Source of the DNA: CAYJLF01 sp964371055
GTDB lineage: Bacteria > Eisenbacteria > RBG-16-71-46 > CAIMUX01
Direction of reading: 5' to 3'
NCBI GenBank assembly: GCA_964371055.1
Contig: CAYJLF010000012.1
Span: 62,001-126,000 of the forward strand
Length of the DNA stretch: 64,000 nucleotides
Positions 50,361 through 60,900 of this stretch are shown one piece after another; the first letter of the stretch is position 1; every line of letters begins with the position of its first letter. Position numbers and translations under genes: made by a program. A model generated the notes under the pieces. The model saw only the letters and a program-made list of their open reading frames with translations, did not search any database and was not told the origin of the DNA.

Positions 50361-53264
50361 TCAGTCCTCGTTCTCAGTGGCGCTGGCATCTGCCGATGTG
50401 AGTGTTGACATTACCCTTCCGACCATCTGCCGCTGATGCGCGAAGTCCGCTCCCGGAAAGAGGGTAGCTCCTACCTCCAGGACCCCGAGCGCTCGAAGGC
50501 AAAGCTGCTCTACTGATCGGCCGTCCGAGCGACCGTGGATCGCCAGAATCGTCAACGCCTTGGCATGGCCCGTAACCAATGCCGCTTCCGTGAATGGAAC
50601 CCTATCCCGCAACATTCTGTCGCACGCGATAACGACATCGCCAGCCAACTCAGCAAGGTCCTCGAACCGCCGCTCACTAAGTAGCAGGCGGAAGAGAAAG
50701 GTGGTGGCCCTCGCTTGTCCCAAGACTGTCGCGGCCGAGCCCGGTCCTTCGCGGCTGTCCTTACCATAGGCTGCTAGCGCGTGCCGTAGGCACCGCTCTC
50801 TGTCATAGGGGTCACCAGTCCGATGTGTGAGGCCGAGCAACAGCCATGCGTTGCCGAGATTCTGAAAGGCGTCCGAACATGACGGATGGTGCTCCAACTC
50901 ACACTCGAACTCAGAGCAGGCAGCCTGCCATAGCCGTACGGCTTCCGGATGGTTGGCTGTCGACTGAAGCTCCCCGAGCCGCAACAGCGTAATGCCTTTC
51001 CCATTTCGGACGTACGGTTCGTGCGGCGCCAACTGCTGACATCGTTCGTACGCCTCTGCAGCCCGTGACAGCTGCTCGGTCGCTGCGCCAGTGGCTCCGT
51101 CCAGCATAAGACACTCTGCAAGGAGCCGGTGCGCGCGTCCTCTTCTCATCCAGACGTCGGGATGCTGATCAGACTGAATGCTCTCGAAGCAGCAAACCGC
51201 CTCCTCGAAGGACGCGCGCATCTCCGACGCCCCTCCGCCTGACCGCTGCAGCTCGCCCAACGCGAGGAAACCATCGCCCCGCAGAAGCGCTGCGTCGTCG
51301 ACGAATCCCGCGTGAGTGGCGAGATGCGGGCACGACTCCACAGCGAACGTCAGGAACCAAATGGCCTCCTCCGCATGACCCATATCCGCACTCAAGCGAG
51401 AGAGGTCGGAGCAACATACAATGAGGCGCAGCGACATATCAGCGTCCATTACCGCCGGTAACCGAGATACCTTCGCCTTCGCAATGCTAACGGCCGTGCC
51501 CGCGTGCCGCGGCCGCCCGGTAAGATGGTGAATCAGGCGGACGAGTGACTGCAGTTCACCCATGGCTGCCCGGACGTCTCCAGGTTCAGTTCGACGCTGC
51601 CTTCCATACAACCGCCTTGCACGCGACCACGCAACTCGGGCACCGGCAGGGTCCGCTGTGTCGTCCAATAGAACCGCTAATGCTTGTGTCGCCTCTGCCT
51701 GCTCCATCAGTAAGGCGCCGTCAGATGAAATCATACGCGTACCCGCGGCAAGCAGATCGGCCGCTTGCCGCGCGCACCGCACTCCGGCGGCAGCCGTGCC
51801 ATCCCTAGATGCGAGCAGCATTCCCGCCGCCAGGTTCAACCGGGACACCTCCGTAAGCAAGGCCACATCAGTGCATGGCGGACTGGAGATCCGATCCAAG
51901 AGCCGGACGGCTTCCAGAAGAGCCTCATTACCTGCGTCCGTCGTTCCATCTGCGTACTCCATCTGCGCAAGAGATACGAGTGCCCTAGCCCAAACGGCCG
52001 TGAGAACATGATTGTCATGGTGGAGCGAATCCACGACGCGAAACGATTCCTGGGCACGTCGAAGAACAAGCAGCGCCTCCTTGCTATCTCCCGCCGCCAG
52101 TGCAGCGCCGGCGTACGTCGTGCGATCCACGGCGAGTGCATAATGGGCGTCTGCAGCCTCGGGAGTGTGCGCCAGGGCGGCCTCGCGCGCCCGAATGGCC
52201 CGTTGAAATGACTCCTTCGCCGCTGACCAAGAGCCTTGCTGAGTGAACCAGTCGGCTTCGCCCATTGCGAGCGTCGCACCGACCCGCTGCACCATCTCCT
52301 CTGCTAATGCCCCCGGGGCATCCATCGTGGAGATCAATCTGTTATCGGATGCTGATGCCTCTAGGGCGCCGCAGTATTCAGCCTCGTCAATCGGCACGAG
52401 GACGCCCTCCTCTTGTAGTTGTTGTATTGTCAGTAGATCCAGCGCCAGGGCGCTTTGTGGCAGAGGAAATGGTGTGCAAGTCAGCGCAAAACCCCGCTCT
52501 GACGGCTCTGCTTGCAAGACAGCAACGGACCGGTACGCCGGATGGCGCTCAAGAATGCCGCGAACAGATGGGTACAGAGTGGCAAAGGCGCGGCAGCCGA
52601 GAATCACGCAGTGAACGGCAGAGCGCGGAAAGGCGAACAGGTAGACAGGCAAAGGCGCCTGCTCGTTGAGCACTCGTGTACCGTCCTTCAACGAGCGAAT
52701 AATGCGCCACTCGTGTTCATACGCCCACGCTGTGGCTTTGGTCAGCCGATAATCGTCTTCGGCTACACTCGACTGGAACGAGTCCGCAAACTCAATCGCG
52801 AAGTCGATGAGGCCGTACTCGTGAGCGTCAGGCTGACGGGCTAGCTCGCGCTCGACCTCCGAAAGCGGGCGCGTTCCTCGTGTGTCTGAGTACGTGACCT
52901 TGCACAGGCCGGTGCTCTCGGGCGATCTGGAGAAGAAAGCGTGCGTGGTGTCAAAGCCTATGACAAAACCCGTGTGCTCGGCCGCATAGTGAGCCCACAT
53001 AAGCAGATTGTCCTGGAGGGCAGTGAGGCACAAGATGCCGCACGAAGACCGTTCGCGCAATGTCAAGTGCGACTGAATTGACCTGACGTGTGCTTTGACG
53101 CACTCAGGGTGTTCACAACGCGAACGCCAGTGTAGGTCCTCGATCAGGAAGTCCCGTGGACGGCTCTCGAATACGTCATTGAATACGGCTGGTTGAGTGA
53201 ACCGGATGGTGGCGGTATCAAGAACATCGAGGCGCTCAGGCGGGAAGTACTTGTAGAGGATCAT
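50361..53264 (-). CDS. DUF2971-TPR fusion protein
   Basis: A 967-residue protein. The N-terminal 270 residues are DUF2971: LYKYFPPERLDVLDTATIRFTQPAVFNDVFESRP, MWAHYAAEHTGFVIGFD, WRIIRSLKDGTRV. About residues 330-960 are helical repeats with the TPR pattern (AKESFQRAIRAREAALAHTP, GDSKEALLVLRRAQESF, AYERCQQLAPHEPYVRNGKG). DUF2971 proteins are abundant in defence islands but their activity is unproven. A fusion of this length to a repeat sensor is uncommon. ATG at 53264 begins the conserved MILYKYF; eight codons more are open upstream. Confidence 0.75.
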   Translation of the reverse strand: MILYKYFPPERLDVLDTATIRFTQPAVFNDVFESRPRDFLIEDLHWRSRCEHPECVKAHVRSIQSHLTLRERSSCGILCLTALQDNLLMWAHYAAEHTGFVIGFDTTHAFFSRSPESTGLCKVTYSDTRGTRPLSEVERELARQPDAHEYGLIDFAIEFADSFQSSVAEDDYRLTKATAWAYEHEWRIIRSLKDGTRVLNEQAPLPVYLFAFPRSAVHCVILGCRAFATLYPSVRGILERHPAYRSVAVLQAEPSERGFALTCTPFPLPQSALALDLLTIQQLQEEGVLVPIDEAEYCGALEASASDNRLISTMDAPGALAEEMVQRVGATLAMGEADWFTQQGSWSAAKESFQRAIRAREAALAHTPEAADAHYALAVDRTTYAGAALAAGDSKEALLVLRRAQESFRVVDSLHHDNHVLTAVWARALVSLAQMEYADGTTDAGNEALLEAVRLLDRISSPPCTDVALLTEVSRLNLAAGMLLASRDGTAAAGVRCARQAADLLAAGTRMISSDGALLMEQAEATQALAVLLDDTADPAGARVAWSRARRLYGRQRRTEPGDVRAAMGELQSLVRLIHHLTGRPRHAGTAVSIAKAKVSRLPAVMDADMSLRLIVCCSDLSRLSADMGHAEEAIWFLTFAVESCPHLATHAGFVDDAALLRGDGFLALGELQRSGGGASEMRASFEEAVCCFESIQSDQHPDVWMRRGRAHRLLAECLMLDGATGAATEQLSRAAEAYERCQQLAPHEPYVRNGKGITLLRLGELQSTANHPEAVRLWQAACSEFECELEHHPSCSDAFQNLGNAWLLLGLTHRTGDPYDRERCLRHALAAYGKDSREGPGSAATVLGQARATTFLFRLLLSERRFEDLAELAGDVVIACDRMLRDRVPFTEAALVTGHAKALTILAIHGRSDGRSVEQLCLRALGVLEVGATLFPGADFAHQRQMVGRVMSTLTSADASATENED

Positions 53265-53494
53265 TGCGTGCCTCAATTGGGACTGCACTAGACAAGCCCT
53301 GCGCGATCGGACGGCCTGATCGCGCTGCCGTGCTTGTGACGATTACGAACCTACTCTGTCCACGACGGCGACGAGATCCCATGGCCGAGTGTCTGCGAGA
53401 ACACGACTTCTGCTGTGCGATGAGGTCGTGTTCGTTCGGCCTCAACCGCATTGCGGGGAGGGCGGGACTATCCGACGTTGCAGAGTGCGACGCG

Positions 53495-54418
53495 CTATGC
53501 CGAGTACGGCCGTCGCCCCAAAACCACTCCCCCGGCGTCCTCCAAGGCCTCCTCGATGATCGTACCGGACTTGTCCCGGATGAATCTCTTGCGGGCAAAA
53601 CCGCGGGAGTCATCGGGTGTGCCGTCCGGCCGAAGGTACTCCTCTGACAGTTTGTTGCCATCGGCATCATAGCACCAACGCAGGTGGGGCGGGTGACCCG
53701 GGAGGAGAACGAGTTTCTCGGTCCGGACGCCGTCCGGACCGTACACGTAGCGCCACGTGTCCTGCACCTTGCCGCGACGCTCGAGGGTGATCTCGTAAAC
53801 CCGGCCTCGGTCGTCATAGCGCACCTCCTTGGTCCCGTCCACCTCGCCATCGGTGTATGTGTGCATTCCTGTGACGCGGCCGTCCTCAAAGAAGAGCTTC
53901 ACGGCGGCGCCATGTCGGGGAAGCTGCTGCAGCGGGCCGACGCCATACATGTGGCCCATCAGCGAGGTATCGACGTTCTTGTAGAGGCGGGAGCCGGTGA
54001 AGTGCTCCTCATCAAGTTGGAGACGTTGCACGAGGCGAGAGATGTTATTGGTGTAGAGACGGCGATTGCCGAAGTCGAGATAATGGAAGCTGCCGAGCAT
54101 GAGCGGGAGGTCGCGCTTCGGAAAGCGCCAAAGGATGGGGAGGATGAAGCGTCTCCGGCGCTTCCGCACCATGTGCTGGAAGGCTGCCTCGATTTCGAGC
54201 TGCTTGACGTAGTACGAGGCCATGGAGGCTGGAGACACGACGAGGCAGAAGTAGCGGCTGTCGCTGATCGCCGCTTCGATGCGCTGCCGCGGACGATCGC
54301 CAATCGTGAGTTCCAGCGTATCGACCCACGGGTCGATTCCGTGTGCGCGAAGATCGTCCACGAGACGTCCGACGAACTTCGCGTTTCGATGCGAATACGA
54401 GATGAACACGTCCTTCAT
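53495..54418 (-). CDS. TIR-domain protein with beta-strand repeats
   Basis: A 307-residue protein. Residues 1-130 are a TIR domain: DVFISYSHRNAKFVGRLVDDLRAHGIDPWVDTLEL, then SRYFCLVVSPASMASYYVKQLEIEAAF (Glu in the position of the NADase glutamate). The C-terminal 150 residues are YD/MORN-like repeats (DGRVTGMHTYTDGEVDGTKEVRYDDRGRV...LRPDGTPDDSRG). Bacterial TIR proteins often degrade NAD on infection; here the repeat part may sense or bind a ligand. It overlaps the upstream short ORF (ATGA at 54418). Confidence 0.82.
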   Translation of the reverse strand: MKDVFISYSHRNAKFVGRLVDDLRAHGIDPWVDTLELTIGDRPRQRIEAAISDSRYFCLVVSPASMASYYVKQLEIEAAFQHMVRKRRRRFILPILWRFPKRDLPLMLGSFHYLDFGNRRLYTNNISRLVQRLQLDEEHFTGSRLYKNVDTSLMGHMYGVGPLQQLPRHGAAVKLFFEDGRVTGMHTYTDGEVDGTKEVRYDDRGRVYEITLERRGKVQDTWRYVYGPDGVRTEKLVLLPGHPPHLRWCYDADGNKLSEEYLRPDGTPDDSRGFARKRFIRDKSGTIIEEALEDAGGVVLGRRPYSA

Positions 54419-54633
54419 CGGCTCTCCGTGGCACATGCTGCGTGGCGGAACGGCTTGGCCCGAGTAAGCTTACCAAGCACTCGGATTCCTGCAAGCGGGA
54501 GGACGTCGTTGCCAAGCTGGTAGACCTGAAGTCCGAGGAAGATGGCACTGATTGTCCTCTTCCTTCTGGAGATGCATGAGTCAGGGTGGTGCTCCAGAGC
54601 GACCACGATCCGCGGGATGCCGACGTCGCTCAC
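54415..54633 (-). CDS. Short ORF coupled to the TIR gene, possible gene remnant
   Basis: A 72-codon frame starting GTG, VSDVGIPRIVVALEHHPDSCISRRKRTISAIFLGLQVYQL..., natural-looking, whose TGA overlaps the TIR start. The same frame reads DTEFSRW upstream of the GTG until a TAG, so it could be the tail of a gene broken at about 54660. No family recognised. Confidence 0.35.
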   Translation of the reverse strand: MSDVGIPRIVVALEHHPDSCISRRKRTISAIFLGLQVYQLGNDVLPLAGIRVLGKLTRAKPFRHAACATESR

Positions 54634-55028
54634 CCAGCGGCTGAACTCGGTGTCCCGCCGCTAGGGCACCGCCTGTAGCATCCCTTGAGGAGAGAGTCGT
54701 GTCGGAACATCGCCTTCCCCTTGGCCTGGGTGCGGCCGCGCCGCAGCTCGGATCGGGCAATACGCACCGCCTCCAAAGGACAAAGGGGGGTGAGAGTCGC
54801 GGGTGGGGACATGCTCGATCAGGGGCCCGGTTGGAGGTTTGCGGAACCGAGCGCACTCAATCGGGTATGCAGTAGGCATCAAGGCCGTCTGTCCGCCGGC
54901 CAAGCCGGTACGATGGATGGGCTAATGAGATGTACGGTAGCAAGCTGCAGGGGTCTGACATGCTCTCTAGAGGGGAATATGACGGTTGAATCCTTGACAG
55001 CCGCCGCAGCATTTCATAACTTCAGCAA
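54634..55028. other. Junction region with gene debris
   Basis: Leftward frame 54630-54812 (LCPLEAVRIARSELRRGRTQAKGKAMFRHDSLL) looks like part of a degraded protein and ends in a TGA overlapping the GTG of the next frame, suggestive of a frameshifted gene. From 54813 to 55028 I see nothing. This could be the boundary between the island and the metal-efflux operon. Confidence 0.35.
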
Positions 55029-55448
55029 ATGCGTACTATGCGGTCGCCAGCCATGATCGTGCGGGCGAGGAGCGCCCGGATCCTCGTGGCTGTCTGCCTT
55101 CTGGCCATGGGGCTCAGTTCGCACGGGATCTGCGTCGAACCGGATGGCGCATCACACGTGGCCAGCAGGGACCATCAGTGTTGTGATCCGGGTCCTGCGA
55201 GCCAGGAAGTTCCTGATGTCGGGTTCGACACGGGGGATTCCCCCTCGCTTCACGAATGCTCCCATGTATCTCTCATCCAACCGACGCTGAGCCCAGCCAA
55301 GCCCGACCACAACCCTGTCGCCCCAGAACTTCTGCATTGCCTTCCGCTCCACATTGATTCTCTGGTCCCTGAGACGAATGCTCCGAGCCTCGAACATGCC
55401 CGCTATTTCTCCTCGCTCACACCGCTCTCTACCGTCCTTCGACTCTAG
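55029..55448 (+). CDS. Small exported Cys/His-rich protein before the efflux operon
   Basis: A 139-residue protein with a signal peptide (ARILVAVCLLAMGLSSHGIC) and a Cys/His-rich mature part (SRDHQCCDPGP, LHECSHVSL, LLHCLPLHID) suited to binding metal. Its position 90 bases before the czcC-like gene suggests a metal-sensing or periplasmic metal-binding helper. ATG at 55029 is the longest start; ATG at 55053 is also possible. Confidence 0.55.
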   Translation: MRTMRSPAMIVRARSARILVAVCLLAMGLSSHGICVEPDGASHVASRDHQCCDPGPASQEVPDVGFDTGDSPSLHECSHVSLIQPTLSPAKPDHNPVAPELLHCLPLHIDSLVPETNAPSLEHARYFSSLTPLSTVLRL

Positions 55449-55537
55449 AAACCTCCGTCCACTCAGCTGTTTTGCAGACGATCCGCGCTCCGCGTGGTTT
55501 GCCCTGATTCCGCTATGCATCCGACGGAGGAAAATCG

Positions 55538-56830
55538 ATGCACTTGACCGATGGATGGAAGAGGTTTGCCCGCGCCTTCCTTCTGGTAGGCCTGACGGTG
55601 ACTTACGGCACCGTTGGGGCGCAACCGCTCGCTGACCAGTCCAGCGCCTTGACCTTTGAGGAAGCGCTTCGCCGCGCTCTTGAGGAACATCCGCGACTGA
55701 AGGCAGCATCGCTCGGCATAGAAGCGGCCGACGGTCGGCTGCAGCAAGCTGGGCTTCGACCCAATCCTGAGCTGGGAGTCGACCTCGAGAACTTCTCCGG
55801 CGGCCTACCCGGCTTCGAAGAGTCGGAGACCAGCATCCAGCTCTCGCAGCGATTCGAGACCGGGGGGAAGCGAGGCGCGCGGATCGCCGTGGCCGAAGCG
55901 GGCCGCGCCCTGACGGGGCGGGACCTGGAGGCGGCGCGTTTGGACCTCGTGCGCGACGTGCGGAGTGATTTCGCCCTTGGGATTTCCGCACAACGTCGCC
56001 TCGATCTCGCCGACGAGACCTTGGCCATCGCTCGCGAGGTCGCCGCCACGGCGCAGAAGAAGGTGGAGGCAGGAGCCCTCCCACTTGTGGAGGCTACACG
56101 GGCCCGCGTCGCCATCTCGACGGCCGAAATCGAGCGCGAGCGCGCCCGGGCGCTCGTGCGGGTGGCGCTTGAGCGACTGGCGCTTAACTGGGGCGGAGGC
56201 TCTGTGCCCCAGCGAATCGAGGGGGACCTGGATTCGCTGGCTGCGGTCCCGACGCTAGAGTCCCTGGTCGCGCAGCTGTCCGCGAATCCAGACTTGGCCC
56301 GGTGGACCAACGTGGCCGATTTCCACAAGGCGCGTGTTCGGCTTGAGCGAAGCCAGAGGACTCCGGACCTGAGCGTCGGGGGTGGGTACAGGCATTTTGC
56401 CGCCGACGACAACGGGGCCCTGCTGCTTGGTCTGTCGCTCGACCTTCCTCTGCGGAACAAGAATCAGGGGGCCGTGCGCGAAGCGACGGCCGAACTCGGG
56501 CGCGCCTCCTTCGAGCTGGAGGCAGCGCGCCGCTTGTTGACGCGGAACCTCCGCGACCAAACCGCGCGAGTTCAGATCGCGCAGGCGGAGGTGCGCGGGC
56601 TGCGCCGGAACGTTCTGCCCGGAGCACAAGAGGTCTTTGAAGGGGTTCGGCAGGGTTACGAGCAGGGTCGGTTCACCTACCTCGATGTGCTCGAAGCCCG
56701 ACGCTCCCTGGCTCAGGTCAGGGACGCAGAGATCGCGGCCCTGAGCGAGCTGGAGCAGAGTCGAATCGAGATTGAGCGTCTGGTCGGACAGGGTGGCGCC
56801 CTGATCGACCGGCTACAGGAGGGAAGGTAA
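55538..56830 (+). CDS. TolC-family outer-membrane efflux protein (CzcC-like)
   Basis: A 430-residue channel with a signal peptide and two repeats of TolC-type helices (LTFEEALRRALEEHPRLKAA, LGIEAADGRLQQAGLRPNPELGVDLEN, and a late LLTRNLRDQTARVQIAQAEVRGLRR). The outer-membrane part of a tripartite heavy-metal efflux pump. CGGAGGAAAA precedes the ATG. Its stop overlaps the adaptor start. Confidence 0.88.
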   Translation: MHLTDGWKRFARAFLLVGLTVTYGTVGAQPLADQSSALTFEEALRRALEEHPRLKAASLGIEAADGRLQQAGLRPNPELGVDLENFSGGLPGFEESETSIQLSQRFETGGKRGARIAVAEAGRALTGRDLEAARLDLVRDVRSDFALGISAQRRLDLADETLAIAREVAATAQKKVEAGALPLVEATRARVAISTAEIERERARALVRVALERLALNWGGGSVPQRIEGDLDSLAAVPTLESLVAQLSANPDLARWTNVADFHKARVRLERSQRTPDLSVGGGYRHFAADDNGALLLGLSLDLPLRNKNQGAVREATAELGRASFELEAARRLLTRNLRDQTARVQIAQAEVRGLRRNVLPGAQEVFEGVRQGYEQGRFTYLDVLEARRSLAQVRDAEIAALSELEQSRIEIERLVGQGGALIDRLQEGR

Positions 56831-57891
56831 TGACCATGCTGCAAGGACCGATGCTCTGGATCGCTCTGGTCCTCACTCTTGGGCTGAGTGGGTGCGGTGG
56901 CGGGAAGCACGGCGAGTCCGGCGAATCCGCTGCCGCCAAGGCCGAGGAGCACGCACAGGATGGAGCGGATCATGACGAACACGGCCATGAGGAGGGAGCG
57001 CTCGGGGACGATCATGGCCACGAGGGCGAAGAGGCGGACGAACACGAGTCGGACGAAGCCGAGGAGGAGGGACGGGTGATCCTGACTCCGGCGCAGCGCG
57101 CCGCGGCTGGGATCGCAATCGCCGCCGCGGTACCGCGGGAAATCCCCATCGTGCATGAGCTTCCAGGCGAGATCGTCGTCAACGCAGATCGCCTTGCCCA
57201 CATCGTGCCCCGGTTTTCCGGGATCGCCCGGGAAGTGCGCAAGAACCTGGGTGAGCCTGTTCAGGCGGGAGAGGTGCTGGCCGTCATCGAGGCCAACGAG
57301 AGCCTAGCACTGTATGAGGTGAAGTCTCTGATCGTCGGCACTGTAATCGAGAAGCACATCACGCTTGGGGAGTACGTATCGGACGAGCAGGACATCTATG
57401 TCATCGCTGACCTCTCGAGTGTCTGGGTGAATGTCACCGTCTACGCTCGGGATCTCGAGCGCATCCGGATCGGTCAGATCGCCACGATCGAGGCGGCGGG
57501 CATTTCCGAGAAGGCCGAGGGGAGGATCGATTATGTGGGTCCCTTGGTCGGGGAGGCGACCCGGACGTCCATCGCGCGGATCGTCCTGTCCAACCCCCGG
57601 CGCGTCTGGCGCCCCGGACTCTTCGTTACGGCACACGTACGGACCGAACTCGTGCCCGGCCAGATGGTCATTGCCGACAAGGCGATTCAAAGCGTGCGTG
57701 GGGAGAGTGTGGTCTTTGTGGAAGACGGGGAGGGATTCCGGGCGCAAGCGGTGGCGATCGGACGAACCGACGGCGAATGGACGGAGATCCTATCGGGCAT
57801 CACGCCCGGGGATCATGTGGTCGTGGAGAGCAGTTTCATTTTGAAGTCCGAGCTCCTGAAGAGCGAAGCCGGGCACGGCCATGGGCACTGA
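56830..57891 (+). CDS. RND efflux adaptor, His-rich (CzcB/CusB-like)
   Basis: A 353-residue periplasmic lipoprotein: lipobox LGLSGC, then a long His/Asp/Glu-rich stretch (about residues 25-76, DEHGHEEGALGDDHGHEGEEADEH) likely to bind metal ions, a lipoyl/barrel-sandwich part (VQAGEVLAVIEAN, VIEKHITLGEYVSDEQDIYVIADLSSVWV), and a C-terminal part ending in HGHGH. It bridges the inner-membrane RND pump to the TolC-like channel. Confidence 0.88.
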   Translation: MTMLQGPMLWIALVLTLGLSGCGGGKHGESGESAAAKAEEHAQDGADHDEHGHEEGALGDDHGHEGEEADEHESDEAEEEGRVILTPAQRAAAGIAIAAAVPREIPIVHELPGEIVVNADRLAHIVPRFSGIAREVRKNLGEPVQAGEVLAVIEANESLALYEVKSLIVGTVIEKHITLGEYVSDEQDIYVIADLSSVWVNVTVYARDLERIRIGQIATIEAAGISEKAEGRIDYVGPLVGEATRTSIARIVLSNPRRVWRPGLFVTAHVRTELVPGQMVIADKAIQSVRGESVVFVEDGEGFRAQAVAIGRTDGEWTEILSGITPGDHVVVESSFILKSELLKSEAGHGHGH

Positions 57892-57915
57892 GGCCGCGGC
57901 CAAGAGGAGTTCACC

Positions 57916-60900
57916 ATGCTTGATCGTCTGATTCGTTTTTCTATCTCCCAGCGAGGGCTCGTCATACTTGGGGTTCTCGCCGTCATCGTCCTCGGCATCA
58001 TCAACTTCGGTCGCCTGCCGATCGACGCCATCCCGGATGTCACAAACGTGCAGGTGCAGATCAACACCGCCGTTTCGGCCCTTTCACCAGTCGAGATCGA
58101 GCAGCGGATCACCTTCCCGATCGAGACCGCCATGAGCGGGATCCCGCGCGTCGAGCACGTGCGCTCCCTCTCACGCTACGGGCTGTCCCAGGTCACGGTC
58201 ATCTTCGGGGACGGCACAGATATCTACTTCGCGCGGCAACTCGTCAACGAGCGGCTCCAGGAGGCGAAGGAGAACCTACCTCCCGGCTTCGGTGAGCCGA
58301 AGATGGGGCCGATTGCGACGGGGCTCGGGGAGATCTTCTTTTGGGTCATCGAGGCCGATTCCACGGCCCGCAAAGAGGACGGCAGCCCCTATACGCTCGC
58401 CGACTTGCGCACGATCCAGGACTGGATCGTGAAACCCCAGGTTCGAACGGTCCCGGGTGTCACCGAGGTGAACTCGATCGGCGGGTACGAACGACAGTAT
58501 CATGTCACGCCGGATCCCACAAAGCTCCTGGCGCACGGCCTCAGTTTCCGCGATGTCTTCGACGCGCTGGCCGAGAACAATGCGAACGCGGGCGGTGGGT
58601 ACATCGAGCACCACGACGAGCAGTATCTCATTCGCTCCACGGGCCTCGTCACCGGCATGGCGGAAATCCGAGACATCGTGGTCGGCGGCAGTGACGGCGT
58701 GCCCGTCCGGATCCGGGACGTGGCTGACGTCTCGATCGGCAAAGACCTGCGGACCGGGGCGGCCATGCTCAACGGACGCGAGGCGGTCATCGGGACAGCC
58801 ATCATGCTCATGGGGGAGAACAGCCGGGCCGTCTCGCACCGGGTCGGCAACAAAATGAAGGAAGTGAACCGCTCCCTGCCGGCTGGAATCCAGGCGACGA
58901 CGATCTACGACCGCACGAACCTGGTCGACGCCACTCTCGAGACGGTCCGCAAGAACCTCATGGAAGGGGCGATTCTTGTGATCGCGATTCTCTTCCTGCT
59001 CCTAGGGAATCTCCGGGCCGCGCTCATCGTGGCCCTCGCCATTCCGCTTTCGATGCTCTTCGCCGTGACTGGAATGGTGCATGGGAAGATCAGCGGGAAC
59101 CTGATGAGTCTCGGGGCGATCGACTTCGGTCTGATCGTAGATGGTGCGGTCGTGATGACAGAGAACATCGTCCGCCGATTGGGCGGGCGGCAGCATCGAC
59201 TCGGAAGGTCCCTAACGCGATCCGAGCGCCTCGATGAAGCGTACGAGGCGGCCCGGGAGGTAGCACGTCCCACACTGTTCGGCGTCGGGATCATCATGGT
59301 GGTCTACCTGCCGATCCTCACGTTGTCGGGCATCGAGGGGAAGATGTTTCGTCCGATGGCGGAGACGGTGCTTCTGGCCCTGCTTGGGTCGTTGATCTTC
59401 GCCTTCACGGTCGTCCCCGCGTTGTTGGCCCTGGTGCTGCGCGGGAAGGTCGCGGAGAAGGAGAACCGGGTGATGCGAAGTGCGGTCTCCCTCTACGGAC
59501 CCGTGCTCGACGCATCTCTACGCCGGCGTTGGGTGGCCGTCGCCGGCGGCGCCGCGCTGGTCGTTATCTGCGGGATCCTGGCGAGTCGTATGGGGAGCGA
59601 GTTCGTGCCCTCGCTCAAGGAGGGGACGATCACGGTCCAGCCACTGCGGATCCCCTCTATCAGTCTGACCAAGAGCGTTGCGATGCAGGCTCAGGTGGAC
59701 GACCTTCTGCGACGGGAGTTCCCCGATGAGATAGAGCGCACCTTCGCCCGCATCGGCACCGCCGAAATCGCGACGGACCCGGCGGGACCCGACCACAGCG
59801 ATGGCAATCTAATGCTCCGGCCGCAGAAGCAGTGGAAGAGAGCGAAGACCCAAGACGAACTCGCTGCCGAGGTGCAGAAGGTCCTTCAGGTCCTGTCCGG
59901 ACAGAACTACGAGATCACGCAGCCGATCCAGCTACGTTTCAACGAGCTGATCTCCGGGATCAAGAGCGATCTCGCGGTCAAGGTCTTCGGGGACGACGTC
60001 GAGGTAATGCGCACAAACGCCCAGAAGGTCGCTGGCATCCTGGGTACGATACGTGGGGCGTCCGACGTCCGGGTCGAACAGGTGAGCGGACTCCCGGTAC
60101 TGACGATCTCCATCGACCGCGCGGCCATCTCCCGATATGGGCTCAACGTCTCGGATGTCCACGCTGTCATCGAAACGGCAATTGGTGGGAGCACGGTAGG
60201 ACAGGTTTTCGAGGGGGACCGACGGTTCGACCTGGTGGTTCGCCTTCCAGAGGAGATCCGCACCGATATCCATGCCCTCGAGGACCTGCCGATTCCTCTT
60301 CCCTCGAGCCTTGGTGCCGTGGCGGGGCCGCTTCTCGCTTCCCTGACGCACGATGCGGAGGTCAGCGCGGCCTATGTACCCCTGGGATCAGTTGCTCGGG
60401 TCTCGATCGAGGAGGGACCGAATCAGATTGGGCGCGAGAACGGCAAGCGTCGCGTCGTGGTCACCTCCAACGTCCGAGGACGGGACATAGGTAGCTTCGT
60501 AGAGGAGGCGCAAAAGCGAATCGGGACCGAGGTGACGTTGCCGGCTGGGTACTGGACAACATGGGGTGGTCAGTTCGAGAATCTCCTCGCGGCACGCAAA
60601 CGCCTCACCTTCGTGGTCCCGCTGGCCCTGGCCCTCATCTTCCTCCTGTTGTTCGCGACATTCGGCTCTGTCCGACACGCGATTCTCGTTTTCACGGGTG
60701 TGCCATTGGCGCTGACCGGAGGTGTGATCGCGCTCTTAATCCGCGGGATCCCGCTCTCGATCTCTGCTGGCGTAGGCTTCATCGCCCTCTCGGGCGTGGC
60801 GGTCCTCAATGGCCTCGTCATGGTCACTTTCATTCAGAAGTTGCATATGGAGGGAATGCCCATCGAGGAGGCCATTCGCACAGGGTCGAAAGGGCGCCTC

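Noticed and set aside
54640..54780. CCCGCCGC / CCGCCTCC matches to the ssrA 3' end as a candidate right attachment site
   Set aside because: Matches are only 8-9 bases long and lack the T-arm sequence, within chance in GC-rich DNA.
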